DNA from: Blastococcus sp. TF02A-35
GTDB taxonomy: Bacteria > Actinomycetota > Actinomycetes > Mycobacteriales > Geodermatophilaceae
Length of the DNA stretch: 64,000 bases
Direction of reading: 5' to 3'
Assembly (NCBI RefSeq): GCF_004571075.1
Contig: NZ_SPQP01000020.1
Coordinates: 1 to 64,000, forward strand
Shown here one piece after another: positions 23,236-31,690 of this stretch (positions are counted from its first letter, which is position 1; each line of letters begins with the position of its first letter). A program made the position numbers and the translations under genes. The notes below the pieces were generated by a model. It was not told the origin of the DNA. It did not search any database and was given only the letters and a program-made list of their open reading frames with translations.

Positions 23236-24291
23236 GTGGAGATCACCGGCACCGCCCAGCACCAGGCCTGGGAGACCCGCACCCTCCCCCCGGTGGAGCA
23301 GCTGCGGCCCGACCTGTGGTCGATCCCGGTGCCGATCCCGCACAACCCGCTGCGCTACGTCAGCACCTACGCCTTCGCCCTGGAGGGCGGCGGCCTGGGG
23401 CTGCTCGACACCGGCTGGGAGAGCGAGGAGGGGTGGGCCGCCCTCAGCGCGGGGCTGTCCTCGATCGGCGGCGGCATCGAGGACCTCCGCGGCGTCCTGG
23501 TCACCCACCTGCACTTCGACCACCTCGGCCTGGCGGCACGGGTGCGCGAGGCCAGCGGCGCCTGGGTCGCGATGCACCCCGCCGACGTCGACGTCGTCCG
23601 CCGGCTGACCACCACCGAGGCGCAGGCGGCCGTCGACGGCGAGGTGGCCTTCCTGGTCAGCCTCGGCGCGCCCCGCGAGGAGGCGCTGAGCGACGTGGGC
23701 GGAGCGGAGAACCTCGCCGGCTTCTCGCGCATGGCCGTCGCCGACCGGCTGCTCGAGGACGGCGACCGAGCGGCCTTCCCCGGCTGGGACCTGCGCGCGG
23801 TCCACACGCCCGGCCACACCCCCGGGCACCTGTGCTTCGCCGAGGGGCGCACCGGGCTGTTCTTCGCCGGCGACCACGTCCTCCCGAAGATCAGCCCGAA
23901 CATCTCCAGCGGCCCCGGCTCCGGCCGCGACGGCGACCCGCTCGGCGCCTTCCTGACCTCGCTGCAGGCGGTCCGCGACCTGGAGCCGACGGAGGTGCTG
24001 CCGGCCCACGAGTGGCGGTTCCGCGGCCTGGCCGAGCGGGTCGACTCCCTGACCGAGCACCACGAGCGGCGGCTCGCCGAGCTGCTCGCGGCGATCCGGG
24101 CGCACCCGCACTCCACCCCGTGGGACCTCGCCGCCCACCTGACCTGGTCCCGGCCGTGGGAGCAGTACGCCCGCCGGATGAGGATCTTCGCCGTCACCGA
24201 GACCGACGCGCACCTGCGGCTGCTGGCCCGGCGCGGTCTGGTGGTCGGCAGCGGCGACCCCGTGCAGACGTGGACCGCGGCGGTCCGCTGA
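23236..24291 (+). CDS. MBL-fold metallo-hydrolase
   Basis: 351 aa from GTG 23236. The metallo-beta-lactamase motif THLHFDHLG supplies the zinc ligands, with further ligands in HTPGHTPGH, FAGDHVL and the C-terminal PAHEW. A winged-helix-like tail (STPWDLAAHLTWSRPWEQY) follows, as in lactamase B2-type hydrolases acting on thioesters or related esters; the substrate is unknown. The P-loop kinase gene begins inside its last codons, so the two are probably co-expressed. Confidence 0.85.
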   Translation: MEITGTAQHQAWETRTLPPVEQLRPDLWSIPVPIPHNPLRYVSTYAFALEGGGLGLLDTGWESEEGWAALSAGLSSIGGGIEDLRGVLVTHLHFDHLGLAARVREASGAWVAMHPADVDVVRRLTTTEAQAAVDGEVAFLVSLGAPREEALSDVGGAENLAGFSRMAVADRLLEDGDRAAFPGWDLRAVHTPGHTPGHLCFAEGRTGLFFAGDHVLPKISPNISSGPGSGRDGDPLGAFLTSLQAVRDLEPTEVLPAHEWRFRGLAERVDSLTEHHERRLAELLAAIRAHPHSTPWDLAAHLTWSRPWEQYARRMRIFAVTETDAHLRLLARRGLVVGSGDPVQTWTAAVR

Positions 24292-24833
24292 GCGCCGCCG
24301 CCCTGGCCGAGCGGGTGCTGTCCGCTCCCCCGCGGCTGGGCGGCACGCGCCTGGTCTGCATCGACGGGCCGGCCGGGTCGGGGAAGACGACGACGGCCGG
24401 GCGGCTGGCCGCAGCCCTCGGGGACGGCGTGGACGTCGTGCACATGGACGACCTCTACGCCGGCTGGACGCTCACCGGGGCCGCCGCCCGGCTGTCCGCC
24501 GGCGTGCTCCGACCGCTGGCCGAGGGGCGGTCCGGCGCCTACCACCGCTTCGACTGGCCGGCCGGCCGCTTCTCCCCCACCCCCACCCCCGTGCCGGTCG
24601 TGCCGGTGCTCGTCGTCGAGGGCTGCGGCAGCGCCTCCCGCGCCGTCGACCGGTGGGCGACCCTCCGCGTGTGGGTGGAGGCGCCGCCCGCGCTGCGGCT
24701 GGCCCGGGGCGTGGCCCGGGACGGCGCCCACCTGGCCGGCGAGTGGCACCGGTGGCAGCGCACGGAGGCGGCGCACTTCGCCGCCGACGGCACCCGCGAC
24801 CGGGCGGACGTCGTGCTCGACGGCGGGGCGTGA
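24270..24833 (+). CDS. P-loop kinase, uridine kinase-like
   Basis: 187 aa if GTG 24270 is used, overlapping the MBL gene by 22 bases; a CTG at 24288 or a GTG at 24316 are alternatives, and no start has a clear ribosome binding site. Walker A is GPAGSGKTT, followed by VVHMDDLYAGW, typical of uridine/phosphoribulokinase-like small-molecule kinases. The lid and base region is present (WVEAPPALRLARGVARDG). Exact substrate not determinable. Confidence 0.75.
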   Translation: MDRGGPLSAAALAERVLSAPPRLGGTRLVCIDGPAGSGKTTTAGRLAAALGDGVDVVHMDDLYAGWTLTGAAARLSAGVLRPLAEGRSGAYHRFDWPAGRFSPTPTPVPVVPVLVVEGCGSASRAVDRWATLRVWVEAPPALRLARGVARDGAHLAGEWHRWQRTEAAHFAADGTRDRADVVLDGGA

Positions 24834-24926
24834 CTCCGGTCACCCTGGCGGGACGGGTCGGCTGAGGACACACGCCGGTAACCGCGATCGCCCACCATGG
24901 GAGCGAAGCGCTGGCGAGGGGGACAC

Positions 24927-26048
24927 GTGACCGACACCGTCCGGGAACAGACGACCGAGGTGCTGCCGCTGGCCGGCTACACGGTCGCGGTGACCGCCGC
25001 CCGCCGCGCCGAGGAGCTGGGTGCGCTCCTGGACCGGCGGGGTGCCCGCGTCGTCCACGCGCCGGCGATCCGCATCGTGCCGCTGGCCGACGACGCCGAG
25101 CTCGTGGCTGCCACCCGCCGGGTGCTGGAGGCGCCGGTGGACCTGGCGATCGCCACCACCGGTGTCGGCTTCCGCGGGTGGCTGGAGGCCGCGGAGGCGT
25201 GGGACCTCCCGCTGGTCGAGCACCTGTCGGGTGCGCGCGTCCTCGCCCGCGGCCCCAAGGCGCGCGGCGCCATCCGCGGCGGCGGCCTGGTCGACGCCTG
25301 GTCGCCGGAGTCGGAGTCCTCGGCCGAGGTGCTCGAGCACCTGCTGTCGGGCGCCGAGGGGCCGCTGGCCGGCCGGCGGATCGCCGTCCAGCTGCACGGC
25401 GACCCGCTGCCGGACCTGGTCTCCGGGCTGCGGGAGGCCGGTGCCGACGTGCTGACCGTGCCGGTCTACCGGTGGGTGCTGCCCGAGGACGTCGCCCCGG
25501 TGCGCCGGCTGGTCGCCTCGATCGTCGCCGGTGGCGTCGACGCGGTCACCTTCACCAGCGCCCCCGCCGCGGCGAGCCTGCTGCAGGTGGCCGACGGGCT
25601 GGGCCAGCGGGACGCCGTCGTGGCGGCGTTCCAGGAGCGGGTGCTGGCCGTCGCCGTCGGCCCGGTGACCGGCGGCCCGCTGGACGCCGCGGGGATCCCC
25701 CACGTCCGTCCCGAGCGCTCGCGCCTGGGCGCCCTGGCCCGGGAGGTCGTGGCCCGCCTGCCCGAGCGGGACCCGGTGCTGCAGGTGGGACCGCACACGC
25801 TGCAGGTGCGCGGGCACGCCGTCGTCGTCGACGGGTCGCTGGTCGAGCTGCCGCCGGGGTCGCTGGCGGTGCTGCGCGAGCTGGCCCGCCGGCCGGGCCA
25901 CGTCGTCGGACGGCCCGAGCTGGTCGCCGCCCTGCCCGGTGGCGGCGACGGGCACGCGGTGGAGATGGCGGTGACCCGGCTGCGGGCCGCGCTCGGGGCG
26001 CCACTGGTGGAGACCGTCGTGAAGCGCGGCTACCGGCTGAAGGTCTGA
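24927..26048 (+). CDS. nnaR: HemD-like / winged-helix nitrate assimilation regulator (NnaR type)
   Basis: 373-aa two-domain protein. Residues about 15-270 resemble uroporphyrinogen-III synthase (VAVTAARRAEELGALLDRRGA, VTFTSAPAA, AVAVGPVT); residues about 285-373 are an OmpR/PhoB-type winged helix (GSLAVLRELARRPGHVVGR, AVEMAVTRLRAALG, VKRGYRLKV). This architecture matches NnaR of Streptomyces and Mycobacterium, which co-activates nitrate/nitrite assimilation genes with GlnR. The position beside narK and near nirBD-nasA supports that role over tetrapyrrole synthesis. GTG 24927 has AGGGGGA upstream; ATG 24897 lacks one. Confidence 0.85.
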   Translation: MTDTVREQTTEVLPLAGYTVAVTAARRAEELGALLDRRGARVVHAPAIRIVPLADDAELVAATRRVLEAPVDLAIATTGVGFRGWLEAAEAWDLPLVEHLSGARVLARGPKARGAIRGGGLVDAWSPESESSAEVLEHLLSGAEGPLAGRRIAVQLHGDPLPDLVSGLREAGADVLTVPVYRWVLPEDVAPVRRLVASIVAGGVDAVTFTSAPAAASLLQVADGLGQRDAVVAAFQERVLAVAVGPVTGGPLDAAGIPHVRPERSRLGALAREVVARLPERDPVLQVGPHTLQVRGHAVVVDGSLVELPPGSLAVLRELARRPGHVVGRPELVAALPGGGDGHAVEMAVTRLRAALGAPLVETVVKRGYRLKV

Positions 26049-26051
26049 CCC

Positions 26052-26624
26052 CTACCGCAGGTCCAGCCGCATGAGGACGCGGGGGAACCCGTTGAGCACC
26101 GAGCCGGTGTCCGCCACCTTGGCGAAGCCGGCCCGCTCGAACAGCGCCCTGGTCCCGACGTAGGCCATCGTCAGGTCGACCTTCCGGCCCTCGTTGTCCA
26201 CCGGGTACGCCTCGACCGCCGGCGCCCCCTTCGACCGGGCGAACTCCACGGCGCCGGCCACGAGGTGGTGGGAGATGCCCTTCCTGCGGTGCCCGGGGCG
26301 CACGCGGACGCACCACAGCGACCACACGTCCAGGTCGTCGACCCGCGGGATCCTCCGGTTCGTCGCGAAGGAGGTGTCCGCGCGCGGGTGGACCGCCGCC
26401 CAGCCCACGACCTCGTCCCCGTCGTAGGCCAGCACACCGGGCGGCGGGTCCTCCCGCACGAGCTGCCGCACCCGCTCCCCCCGCGCGGGGCCGGCCAGCG
26501 CGAGGTTCTCCTTGGACGGGACCCGGTAGCTCAGGCACCAGCACACGTTGGCGTCCGGCCGCTTCGGGCCGACCATCGTCGCGACGTCGTCGAACTCGGT
26601 CGCCGGGCGCACCTCGATCGCCAT
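26052..26624 (-). CDS. GNAT-family N-acetyltransferase
   Basis: 190 aa. The acetyl-CoA binding motif A is RPGHRRKGISHHLVAGA; upstream strand VWSLWCVRVRPG and the C-terminal YVGTRALFERAGF motif B are typical of GNAT enzymes. N-terminus contains a Cys/Trp-rich tract (ANVCWCLSYRV). Substrate unknown. Convergent with nnaR with only 3 bases between the stop codons. Confidence 0.85.
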   Translation of the reverse strand: MAIEVRPATEFDDVATMVGPKRPDANVCWCLSYRVPSKENLALAGPARGERVRQLVREDPPPGVLAYDGDEVVGWAAVHPRADTSFATNRRIPRVDDLDVWSLWCVRVRPGHRRKGISHHLVAGAVEFARSKGAPAVEAYPVDNEGRKVDLTMAYVGTRALFERAGFAKVADTGSVLNGFPRVLMRLDLR

Positions 26625-26664
26625 GCGCGGATCCTGGCAGGAGGCGCTGACACCCGGCGAGGGG

Positions 26665-28059
26665 TCAGACGCGGCCCAGGGGGCGGCCCGGGCGCAGGTA
26701 CACGAACCAGGTGACCGCCACGCAGACGACGTAGAACGCGATGAACACCAGGTAGGCGGAGTCGCCGGTGCCCGTGGTCAGGAACGACTGCCGGAAGGCG
26801 AGGTTCACCAGCACGCCGCCGAAGGCACCGACCGCGCCGGCGATGCCGATGAGCGCGCCGGACATGCGCAGCGCCCGCCGGTCGGCGACCTCGGCCTCGC
26901 CGCCCTCGGCCACCTGCTGCAGCGCCTGCGACCGGAAGATCGCCGGGATCATCTTGTAGGTCGACCCGTTGCCCAGGCCGCTGAGCACGAACAGCGCCAC
27001 GAAGCCGACGACGAACAGCGGCAGGGACTCCAGCTGGCTCGCCGTCCACACGACCAGCGCGCCGGCGGCCATCGCGACGAAGTTCCAGCAGGTGATGAAC
27101 GCGCCGCCGAACCGGTCGGCGAGCGACCCGCCGAACGGGCGGATGAGCGAGCCGAGCAGCGGGCCGAGCCAGGTCAGCGAGGCAGCGGCCAGCGGCGTCG
27201 CGAAGGACTCGGCGAACTGGTTCTGCAGCACCTGGCCGAAGGCGAACCCGAACCCGATGAACGAGCCGAAGGTCCCGATGTAGAGGAACGACATGATCCA
27301 GGTGTGCGGCTCGCGGGTGGCCTCGCGCATGGCCCGCGGCTGGTTGCGCGCCATCGTGAGGTTGTCCATGACCAGGGCCGCACCGACCGCGGCCGCGACG
27401 ATCAGCGGGATGTAGACCCACAGGACCAGCCGCGGGTGCGCCGCCCCGGCGGTGGCCAGCACCAGGAGCCCGACCAGCTGCACCACCGGGACGCCGAGGT
27501 TGCCCCCGCCGGCGTTGAGGCCCAGCGCCCAGCCCTTGAGCCGGTCGGGGTAGAAGGCGTTGATGTTCGCCATCGAGCTGGCGAAGTTGCCGCCGCCGAC
27601 GCCGGCCAGGCAGGCGACGAACAGCAGGGTGCCGTAGTCGACCCCCGGCTCCAGGACGACGGCCGTGGCGATGGTGGGCACCAGCAGCAGGGCGGCGCTG
27701 ACGATCGTCCAGTTCCGCCCGCCGAACCGGGCGACGGCGAAGGTGTAGGGCAGCCGCACGAAGGCACCGAGGGCGGTGGGCAGCGCGGTCAGCAGGAACT
27801 TGCCGGCGGGGTCGATGCCGAACACCGGCTCGGGCAGGAACAGCACCAGCACCGACCACAGGCTCCAGATCGAGAAGCCCACGTGCTCGGAGAAGACGGA
27901 GAAGAACAGGTTCCGGCGGGCCACCCGCTTGCCGGTCGACTCCCAGAACTCCGGGTCCTCGGGCCGCCAGTCGTCGATCCACCGCCCGGACCGGCCCGGG
28001 GGTGCGGGCGCGGCCGTGGTCGGCGTGCTGGCGGACGGCGGGCGGGTGGGAGCGGCCAT
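26665..28059 (-). CDS. narK: NarK-type nitrate/nitrite transporter (MFS)
   Basis: 464 aa from ATG 28057-28059, with twelve predicted membrane segments. The nitrate signature appears twice: GVGGGNFASSMANINAFYP in the first half and GLGNGSTYKMIPAIF in the second; these Gly-rich helices and Asn residues line the nitrate path in the NNP family. A GTG at 28131 would lengthen the protein by 24 residues, but that codon is part of the 49-base element shared with nasA, and the ATG at 28059 lies at the same distance from it as the nasA start. Imports nitrate for NasA or exports nitrite. Confidence 0.93.
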   Translation of the reverse strand: MAAPTRPPSASTPTTAAPAPPGRSGRWIDDWRPEDPEFWESTGKRVARRNLFFSVFSEHVGFSIWSLWSVLVLFLPEPVFGIDPAGKFLLTALPTALGAFVRLPYTFAVARFGGRNWTIVSAALLLVPTIATAVVLEPGVDYGTLLFVACLAGVGGGNFASSMANINAFYPDRLKGWALGLNAGGGNLGVPVVQLVGLLVLATAGAAHPRLVLWVYIPLIVAAAVGAALVMDNLTMARNQPRAMREATREPHTWIMSFLYIGTFGSFIGFGFAFGQVLQNQFAESFATPLAAASLTWLGPLLGSLIRPFGGSLADRFGGAFITCWNFVAMAAGALVVWTASQLESLPLFVVGFVALFVLSGLGNGSTYKMIPAIFRSQALQQVAEGGEAEVADRRALRMSGALIGIAGAVGAFGGVLVNLAFRQSFLTTGTGDSAYLVFIAFYVVCVAVTWFVYLRPGRPLGRV

Positions 28060-28082
28060 GGCGACGACGGTGACGGCGGACC

Positions 28083-28131
28083 GTTTCCCCGGCGTCGCCC
28101 CGCGGGTGAACTCGTGTTCCGTTTCGCTCAC
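28083..28131 (-). promoter_or_regulatory. nitrate-regulon element upstream of narK
   Basis: On the minus strand: GTGAG-CGAAAC-GGAAC (28131-28116), TTCAC (28110-28106 region) and GAAAC (28087-28083). The same ordered blocks over exactly 49 bases occur before nasA at 37175-37223. GTGAG-N6-GGAAC resembles the GlnR half-site pair GTNAC-N6-GAAAC. The last base lies 24 bases from the narK ATG. Confidence 0.6.
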
Positions 28132-28205
28132 TCCGCCTGCCCCGCTGTGGTGAGGCCCTGGCCTCCGGAGTGCAGCGGAAGCGCCGGAACGGCGAAGATC
28201 ACCGG

Positions 28206-29009
28206 GTGACCGCCGCCGAGGAGCCCGCCGTGGAGACGCCGACCGCCGGCCGTGCGCTCATGGAGGCCGGCAGCCCGGTCGCCGGGTCGATGAGCGCGGC
28301 GGCCGCGGCCGTGGTGTTCGAGCCGGCGACCGCGCGGGTGCAGGTGGACGAGCGCTTCGCGGCCGTGCTGCGCACGGTGGCCGAGGACGCGTCCGGCCTC
28401 ATCGGCCGCGAGCGGGTCCGCGCCGGCGCCGCGCTGTCCTTCGCCGTCGAGTACGCCGCGACCGTCCACCGCAACGGTCGCCCGGTCCGCACCGACCGGT
28501 TCTTCCCGCCCCGGCCCGGCAGCCGGCCGGTGGCCGAGGAGCTGGCCGAGGCCGTGGTGGCCGCCGCCCGCCGGTCGACCGACGAGCGGCGGGTGCGCCA
28601 CCTGGGCTACCTGCTGGCCGAGGTGACGGCCTCCGCCGACATCGACGCCGACCTGGTCACCCGGGCGCTGCGGCTGGCCGAGGGGCTCACCTGGCGCCAG
28701 CTGGCGCTGCTGGCCGCCGTCGGGCGCCGGGACCGCCTGCCGCTGCCCATGGCCCCCCTGGAGGACCACCCGCAGGCATGGACCGCCTGGGGCGCCCGTG
28801 AGGACGTCGCGGACCTGCAGCGCGCGGGCCTGCTCGACCCGCCGCCGGCGCAGCCACGCCCGGGCGGCGCCGCGCTGCCCCGGCTGCGGGCGGCGGACCT
28901 GCGGCTGACCCGCCGGGGGGTGCTGGTGCACCGGCTGATGGTCCTCGAGGTCCTGCGCGACGACGCCGTGGCCGCCGCGCTGGCCGACCTCGGGCTGCCC
29001 CGCTCCTAG
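28206..29009 (+). CDS. hypothetical helical protein
   Basis: 267 aa from GTG 28206; a GTG/ATG-type start at 28170 is possible. I recognise no enzyme motif. The N-terminus is Ala/Val rich and mildly hydrophobic, the centre contains RHLGYLLAEVTASADIDADLVTRALRLAEGLTWRQLALLA in pattern, which resembles a family of helical proteins with an L-T-x-R-Q-L-x-L-L core of unknown function. No signal peptide. Divergent from narK, and its stop codon shares CTAG with the convergent methyltransferase gene. Confidence 0.6.
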   Translation: MTAAEEPAVETPTAGRALMEAGSPVAGSMSAAAAAVVFEPATARVQVDERFAAVLRTVAEDASGLIGRERVRAGAALSFAVEYAATVHRNGRPVRTDRFFPPRPGSRPVAEELAEAVVAAARRSTDERRVRHLGYLLAEVTASADIDADLVTRALRLAEGLTWRQLALLAAVGRRDRLPLPMAPLEDHPQAWTAWGAREDVADLQRAGLLDPPPAQPRPGGAALPRLRAADLRLTRRGVLVHRLMVLEVLRDDAVAAALADLGLPRS

Positions 29010-29680
29010 GCCCGCCGCCGGGCCACGAGCACGGTGTCCGGCGTGGCGTTGCCCGTGCGCTCCACCGCCTTCGGGTCGCGGCTGCGCGTCTCGGTGAGCA
29101 CGCTGTCCCACTCCGCCGGGTCGAGCACCGCGGCGACCTCCTCGGCCGTGTACATCGCCTCGGGGTCGTGCCGGTGGCCCTGCTGCCCGTGGCCGTGACC
29201 ATCCCCGTGCCCGTGCTCGCCGGGCGGCTGGTGGTCGTGGGCAGGGCCGGCGTCCATCAGGTGCCCGACGACCAGCAGCGTCCCGCCGGGTGCGACCGTC
29301 GCGGCCAGGCGCTGGAACAGCTCGGCCCGGGAGGCCCCGCGCGCGTGCAGGTAGTGCGCGGTGACCAGGTCGAAGTGCGTGGCGGGCGTCCACTCGTCCA
29401 GGTCGGCCTGCACCCACTCGACCCGCTCGTCCAGCCCCTGCTCGCGGGCCTGGGCAGCGGCGCGCTCCAGCGCCACGGCCGAGAAGTCCACGCCGGTCAC
29501 CCGCCAGCCGCGCTGGGCCAGCCAGAGCGCGTCGGCGCCCTCGCCGCAGCCGGCGTCCAGCGCCGTCCCCGGCGCCAGGTCGGCCGCCTCGACGACGAGC
29601 TGCCGGTTGGGACGCCCGCTCCACACCGACGGCGCGGACCGGTACAGCTCCTCGTAGGACTCCCGGTCGGTCGCACTCAT
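29006..29680 (-). CDS. class I SAM-dependent methyltransferase with His-rich insert
   Basis: 224 aa. Motif I LDAGCGEGADALWLA (about 41-55), motif post-I VTGVDFS, and VAPGGTLLVVGH are clear. Between the last strands a His/Gly/Asp-rich loop (about residues 148-171) holds about ten histidines, suggesting metal binding. It overlaps the flavin reductase gene by ATGA and must be co-translated with it. Related actinobacterial methyltransferases are often annotated as tellurite or thiopurine type; substrate not known. Confidence 0.85.
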   Translation of the reverse strand: MSATDRESYEELYRSAPSVWSGRPNRQLVVEAADLAPGTALDAGCGEGADALWLAQRGWRVTGVDFSAVALERAAAQAREQGLDERVEWVQADLDEWTPATHFDLVTAHYLHARGASRAELFQRLAATVAPGGTLLVVGHLMDAGPAHDHQPPGEHGHGDGHGHGQQGHRHDPEAMYTAEEVAAVLDPAEWDSVLTETRSRDPKAVERTGNATPDTVLVARRRA

Positions 29681-30624
29681 GCCGCCACGCTCCGCTTCTG
29701 GGCCACCGCTGCCCGGGTGTCCTCGCTGATCAGGTCCGCGTTGATCATCGCCCCTGCGCGCAGGCCCTGGGCGGCCGCCACGACGACCTGCGCGCTCAGG
29801 TCGCCGACGTTGCCGGCCACCCAGACGCCCGGGACGTCGGTGCGCCCGGTGGGGTCGGCCGGCAGGTAGGTACCCATCACCGCCCCGTGCATCTCCTGCG
29901 GGACCGGCTCCGCGCCGAGCGCCTCGAGCAGGCCGGCGTTCGCCGTGAACCGGGGGCTGACGACGACGGCGTCCCGGGCGATGAGCTCACCGGTGGCCAG
30001 GCGGACGTCGGCGCCGCCCTCCAGGCCGGCCACCTCGCCGCGCACGATCCGCACGCCGCGGGCCTCGAGCTGCTCGAGCTCCTCGGTGCTCGGCTCGGCG
30101 ACGGTGTGCACGAAGAGGACCACGTCGGCGGTCCACTGGCGCCACAGCAGGGAGGCGTAGGCGCCGACCACGCCGGTGCTGATGATGCCGACGGCCCGGT
30201 CGCGGACCTCCCAGCCGTGGCAGTACGGGCAGTGCAGCACCGCGCTCCCCCACCGCTCGGCGACGCCGGGCAGGTCCGGCATCTCGTCGGTGAGGCCGGT
30301 CGCCAGCAGCAGCCGGCGCGCCCGCACCGCCGTACCGCCGTCCAGCTCGACCCGGAAGCCCTCGCCCTCCCGGACCGCAGCGGCCACCCGGCCCTCCACC
30401 ACGGTGGCGCCGTAGCTCTCCGCCTCGCCCCGCCCGACCGCGTACAGCTCGGCCGGTGGGGTGCCCTCCCGCCCCAGGTAGTTGTGCACGTGCCCGGCGG
30501 GGGCGTTGCGGGGCTGCCCCGCGTCCACCACCAGCACGCTGCGCCGGGCGCGAGCCAGGGTGAGCGCTCCGCTCAGCCCTGCCGCGCCGCCTCCGATGAC
30601 CACCACGTCGTACCGCTCGTCCAT
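29677..30624 (-). CDS. thioredoxin-reductase-like FAD/NAD(P) oxidoreductase
   Basis: 315 aa from ATG 30622-30624. FAD site VVIGGGAAGLSGALTLARA, central redox dithiol CPYCHGWE (CxxC) in the NAD(P) domain, and C-terminal FAD motif VWVAGNVGD. This is the low-molecular-weight thioredoxin reductase fold, but no thioredoxin gene is adjacent; many such proteins reduce other partners. The downstream methyltransferase is coupled, and the divergent XRE-cupin gene probably regulates both. Confidence 0.88.
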   Translation of the reverse strand: MDERYDVVVIGGGAAGLSGALTLARARRSVLVVDAGQPRNAPAGHVHNYLGREGTPPAELYAVGRGEAESYGATVVEGRVAAAVREGEGFRVELDGGTAVRARRLLLATGLTDEMPDLPGVAERWGSAVLHCPYCHGWEVRDRAVGIISTGVVGAYASLLWRQWTADVVLFVHTVAEPSTEELEQLEARGVRIVRGEVAGLEGGADVRLATGELIARDAVVVSPRFTANAGLLEALGAEPVPQEMHGAVMGTYLPADPTGRTDVPGVWVAGNVGDLSAQVVVAAAQGLRAGAMINADLISEDTRAAVAQKRSVAA

Positions 30625-30654
30625 GCCGCCCACTGTCTGCCGTGCGCCCAGCAC

Positions 30655-30682
30655 CTGGCAAGCATCGTTGCTGGTCTGGCAA
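30655..30682. promoter_or_regulatory. candidate operator: CTGGCAA direct repeats
   Basis: CTGGCAA occurs at 30655-30661 and 30676-30682, start to start 21 bases (two helical turns), within the 68-base gap between the divergent flavin reductase and XRE-cupin genes. A short GCAA/TTGC inverted repeat lies between them. Binding by the XRE protein is inference. Confidence 0.35.
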
Positions 30683-30692
30683 ACTGGTCGAC

Positions 30693-31274
30693 GTGACCGA
30701 CGACGACGTCCTGCAGAGCGTGGGCCCGCGCCTCCGGGGGCTGCGCACCGAGCGCGGGCAGACCCTGGCCGAGGTCTCCGAGGACACCGGCATCTCGGTC
30801 AGCACGCTCTCGCGGCTGGAGTCCGGCGGGCGCCGTCCCACCCTCGAGCTGCTGCTGCCGCTGGCCCGCAGCTACGGCGTGGCGATCGACGACCTGGTCG
30901 GCGCGCAGGCGCCGGCGGACCCCCGCGTGCACGGGCGCCCCATCACCCGGGACGACGGCATGACCATGGTGCCGCTGACCCGCCAGGCGGGCGGCCTGCA
31001 GGCCTACAAGATGGTCCTGCCCGCGCGGTGGCGGGTGGACGACACCGACCAGAAGGTGCACGAGGGCTACGAGTGGCTCTACGTGCTCTCCGGCCGGATC
31101 CGGCTGCTCCTCGGCGCGCGCGACTTCGTGCTGGGGCAGGGCGAGGTCGTCGAGTTCGACACCCGGGTGCCGCACACCTTCTCCAACCCGTTCCCCGAGC
31201 CGGCCGAGGGCCTGGTCCTCTTCGGCCCGCAGGGCGAGCGCATGCACGTCCGCGCCCGCCCGCAGGGCCGCTGA
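30693..31274 (+). CDS. XRE-family regulator with C-terminal cupin
   Basis: 193 aa from GTG 30693. Helix-turn-helix at about residues 12-66 (LRGLRTERGQTLAEVSEDTGISVSTLSRLESG) and cupin_2 domain at about 110-180 (YEWLYVLSGRIRLLLG, then GEVVEFDTRVPHTFSN), which may bind a small ligand. This fusion is a common one-component sensor. Divergent transcription from the reductase/methyltransferase pair suggests that pair as its target. Confidence 0.88.
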   Translation: MTDDDVLQSVGPRLRGLRTERGQTLAEVSEDTGISVSTLSRLESGGRRPTLELLLPLARSYGVAIDDLVGAQAPADPRVHGRPITRDDGMTMVPLTRQAGGLQAYKMVLPARWRVDDTDQKVHEGYEWLYVLSGRIRLLLGARDFVLGQGEVVEFDTRVPHTFSNPFPEPAEGLVLFGPQGERMHVRARPQGR

Positions 31275-31275
31275 C

Positions 31276-31680
31276 GTGCTCGCCCGCGGTGCCGCGACGG
31301 CGCTCACCGCGCTGCTGGCCGGGACCGGCTGCGCGGCCGGAGGGACGGTCTGCTCCGCAGTCGGCTGGCACAACGCGGTCGTCGTCGAGTTCGCGGAGGG
31401 CTGGCCGGCGGTCGAGGGCGGCGTCACCCTCGAGTGCGACCCCGCCTGCTACACCGACGTCCTCGTCGACCCCGAGGCGGCGACGGTGGACCCCACCGGC
31501 GGCGGACCGGCGACCGTGCTGCTCGGCATGTCCACCCCGGGGTCGATCGTCGTGCGCGTCGTCGGGGCCGACGGGGCGCGGCTGACCGAGGTCGACGCCG
31601 ACCTCGACTGGCGCCGCGTCGGTGGCAGCGAGCAGTGCGGCGGGCCGCACGAGGCGACCGTCGTCGTCCCGGCACCCTGA
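31276..31680 (+). CDS. small secreted or lipoprotein, unknown function
   Basis: 134 aa starting at GTG 31276, 1 base after the XRE stop. The N-terminus has a hydrophobic stretch followed by LLAGTGCAAGG, close to but not a perfect lipobox, so it may be lipid-anchored. The mature part contains several cysteines (VCSAVGW, LECDPACY, EQCGG) that may form disulfides. No family recognised. Confidence 0.6.
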   Translation: MLARGAATALTALLAGTGCAAGGTVCSAVGWHNAVVVEFAEGWPAVEGGVTLECDPACYTDVLVDPEAATVDPTGGGPATVLLGMSTPGSIVVRVVGADGARLTEVDADLDWRRVGGSEQCGGPHEATVVVPAP

Positions 31681-31690
31681 GACGGGCAGG

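Noticed and set aside
24897-24926. nnaR start at ATG 24897
   Set aside because: No ribosome binding site; GTG 24927 has AGGGGGA at proper distance and the protein loses no conserved residue.
24834-24926. GlnR box before nnaR (GTCAC-N6-GGGAC)
   Set aside because: Only a partial match to one half-site pair and it lacks the other blocks of the narK/nasA element; too weak to list.
24927-26048. Housekeeping uroporphyrinogen-III synthase (hemD)
   Set aside because: The C-terminal winged helix and the nitrate-gene neighbourhood fit the NnaR regulator; no other heme biosynthesis gene is nearby.
28060-28131. narK start at GTG 28131
   Set aside because: That GTG is the first base block of the 49-base element shared with nasA; ATG 28059 gives identical element-to-start spacing.
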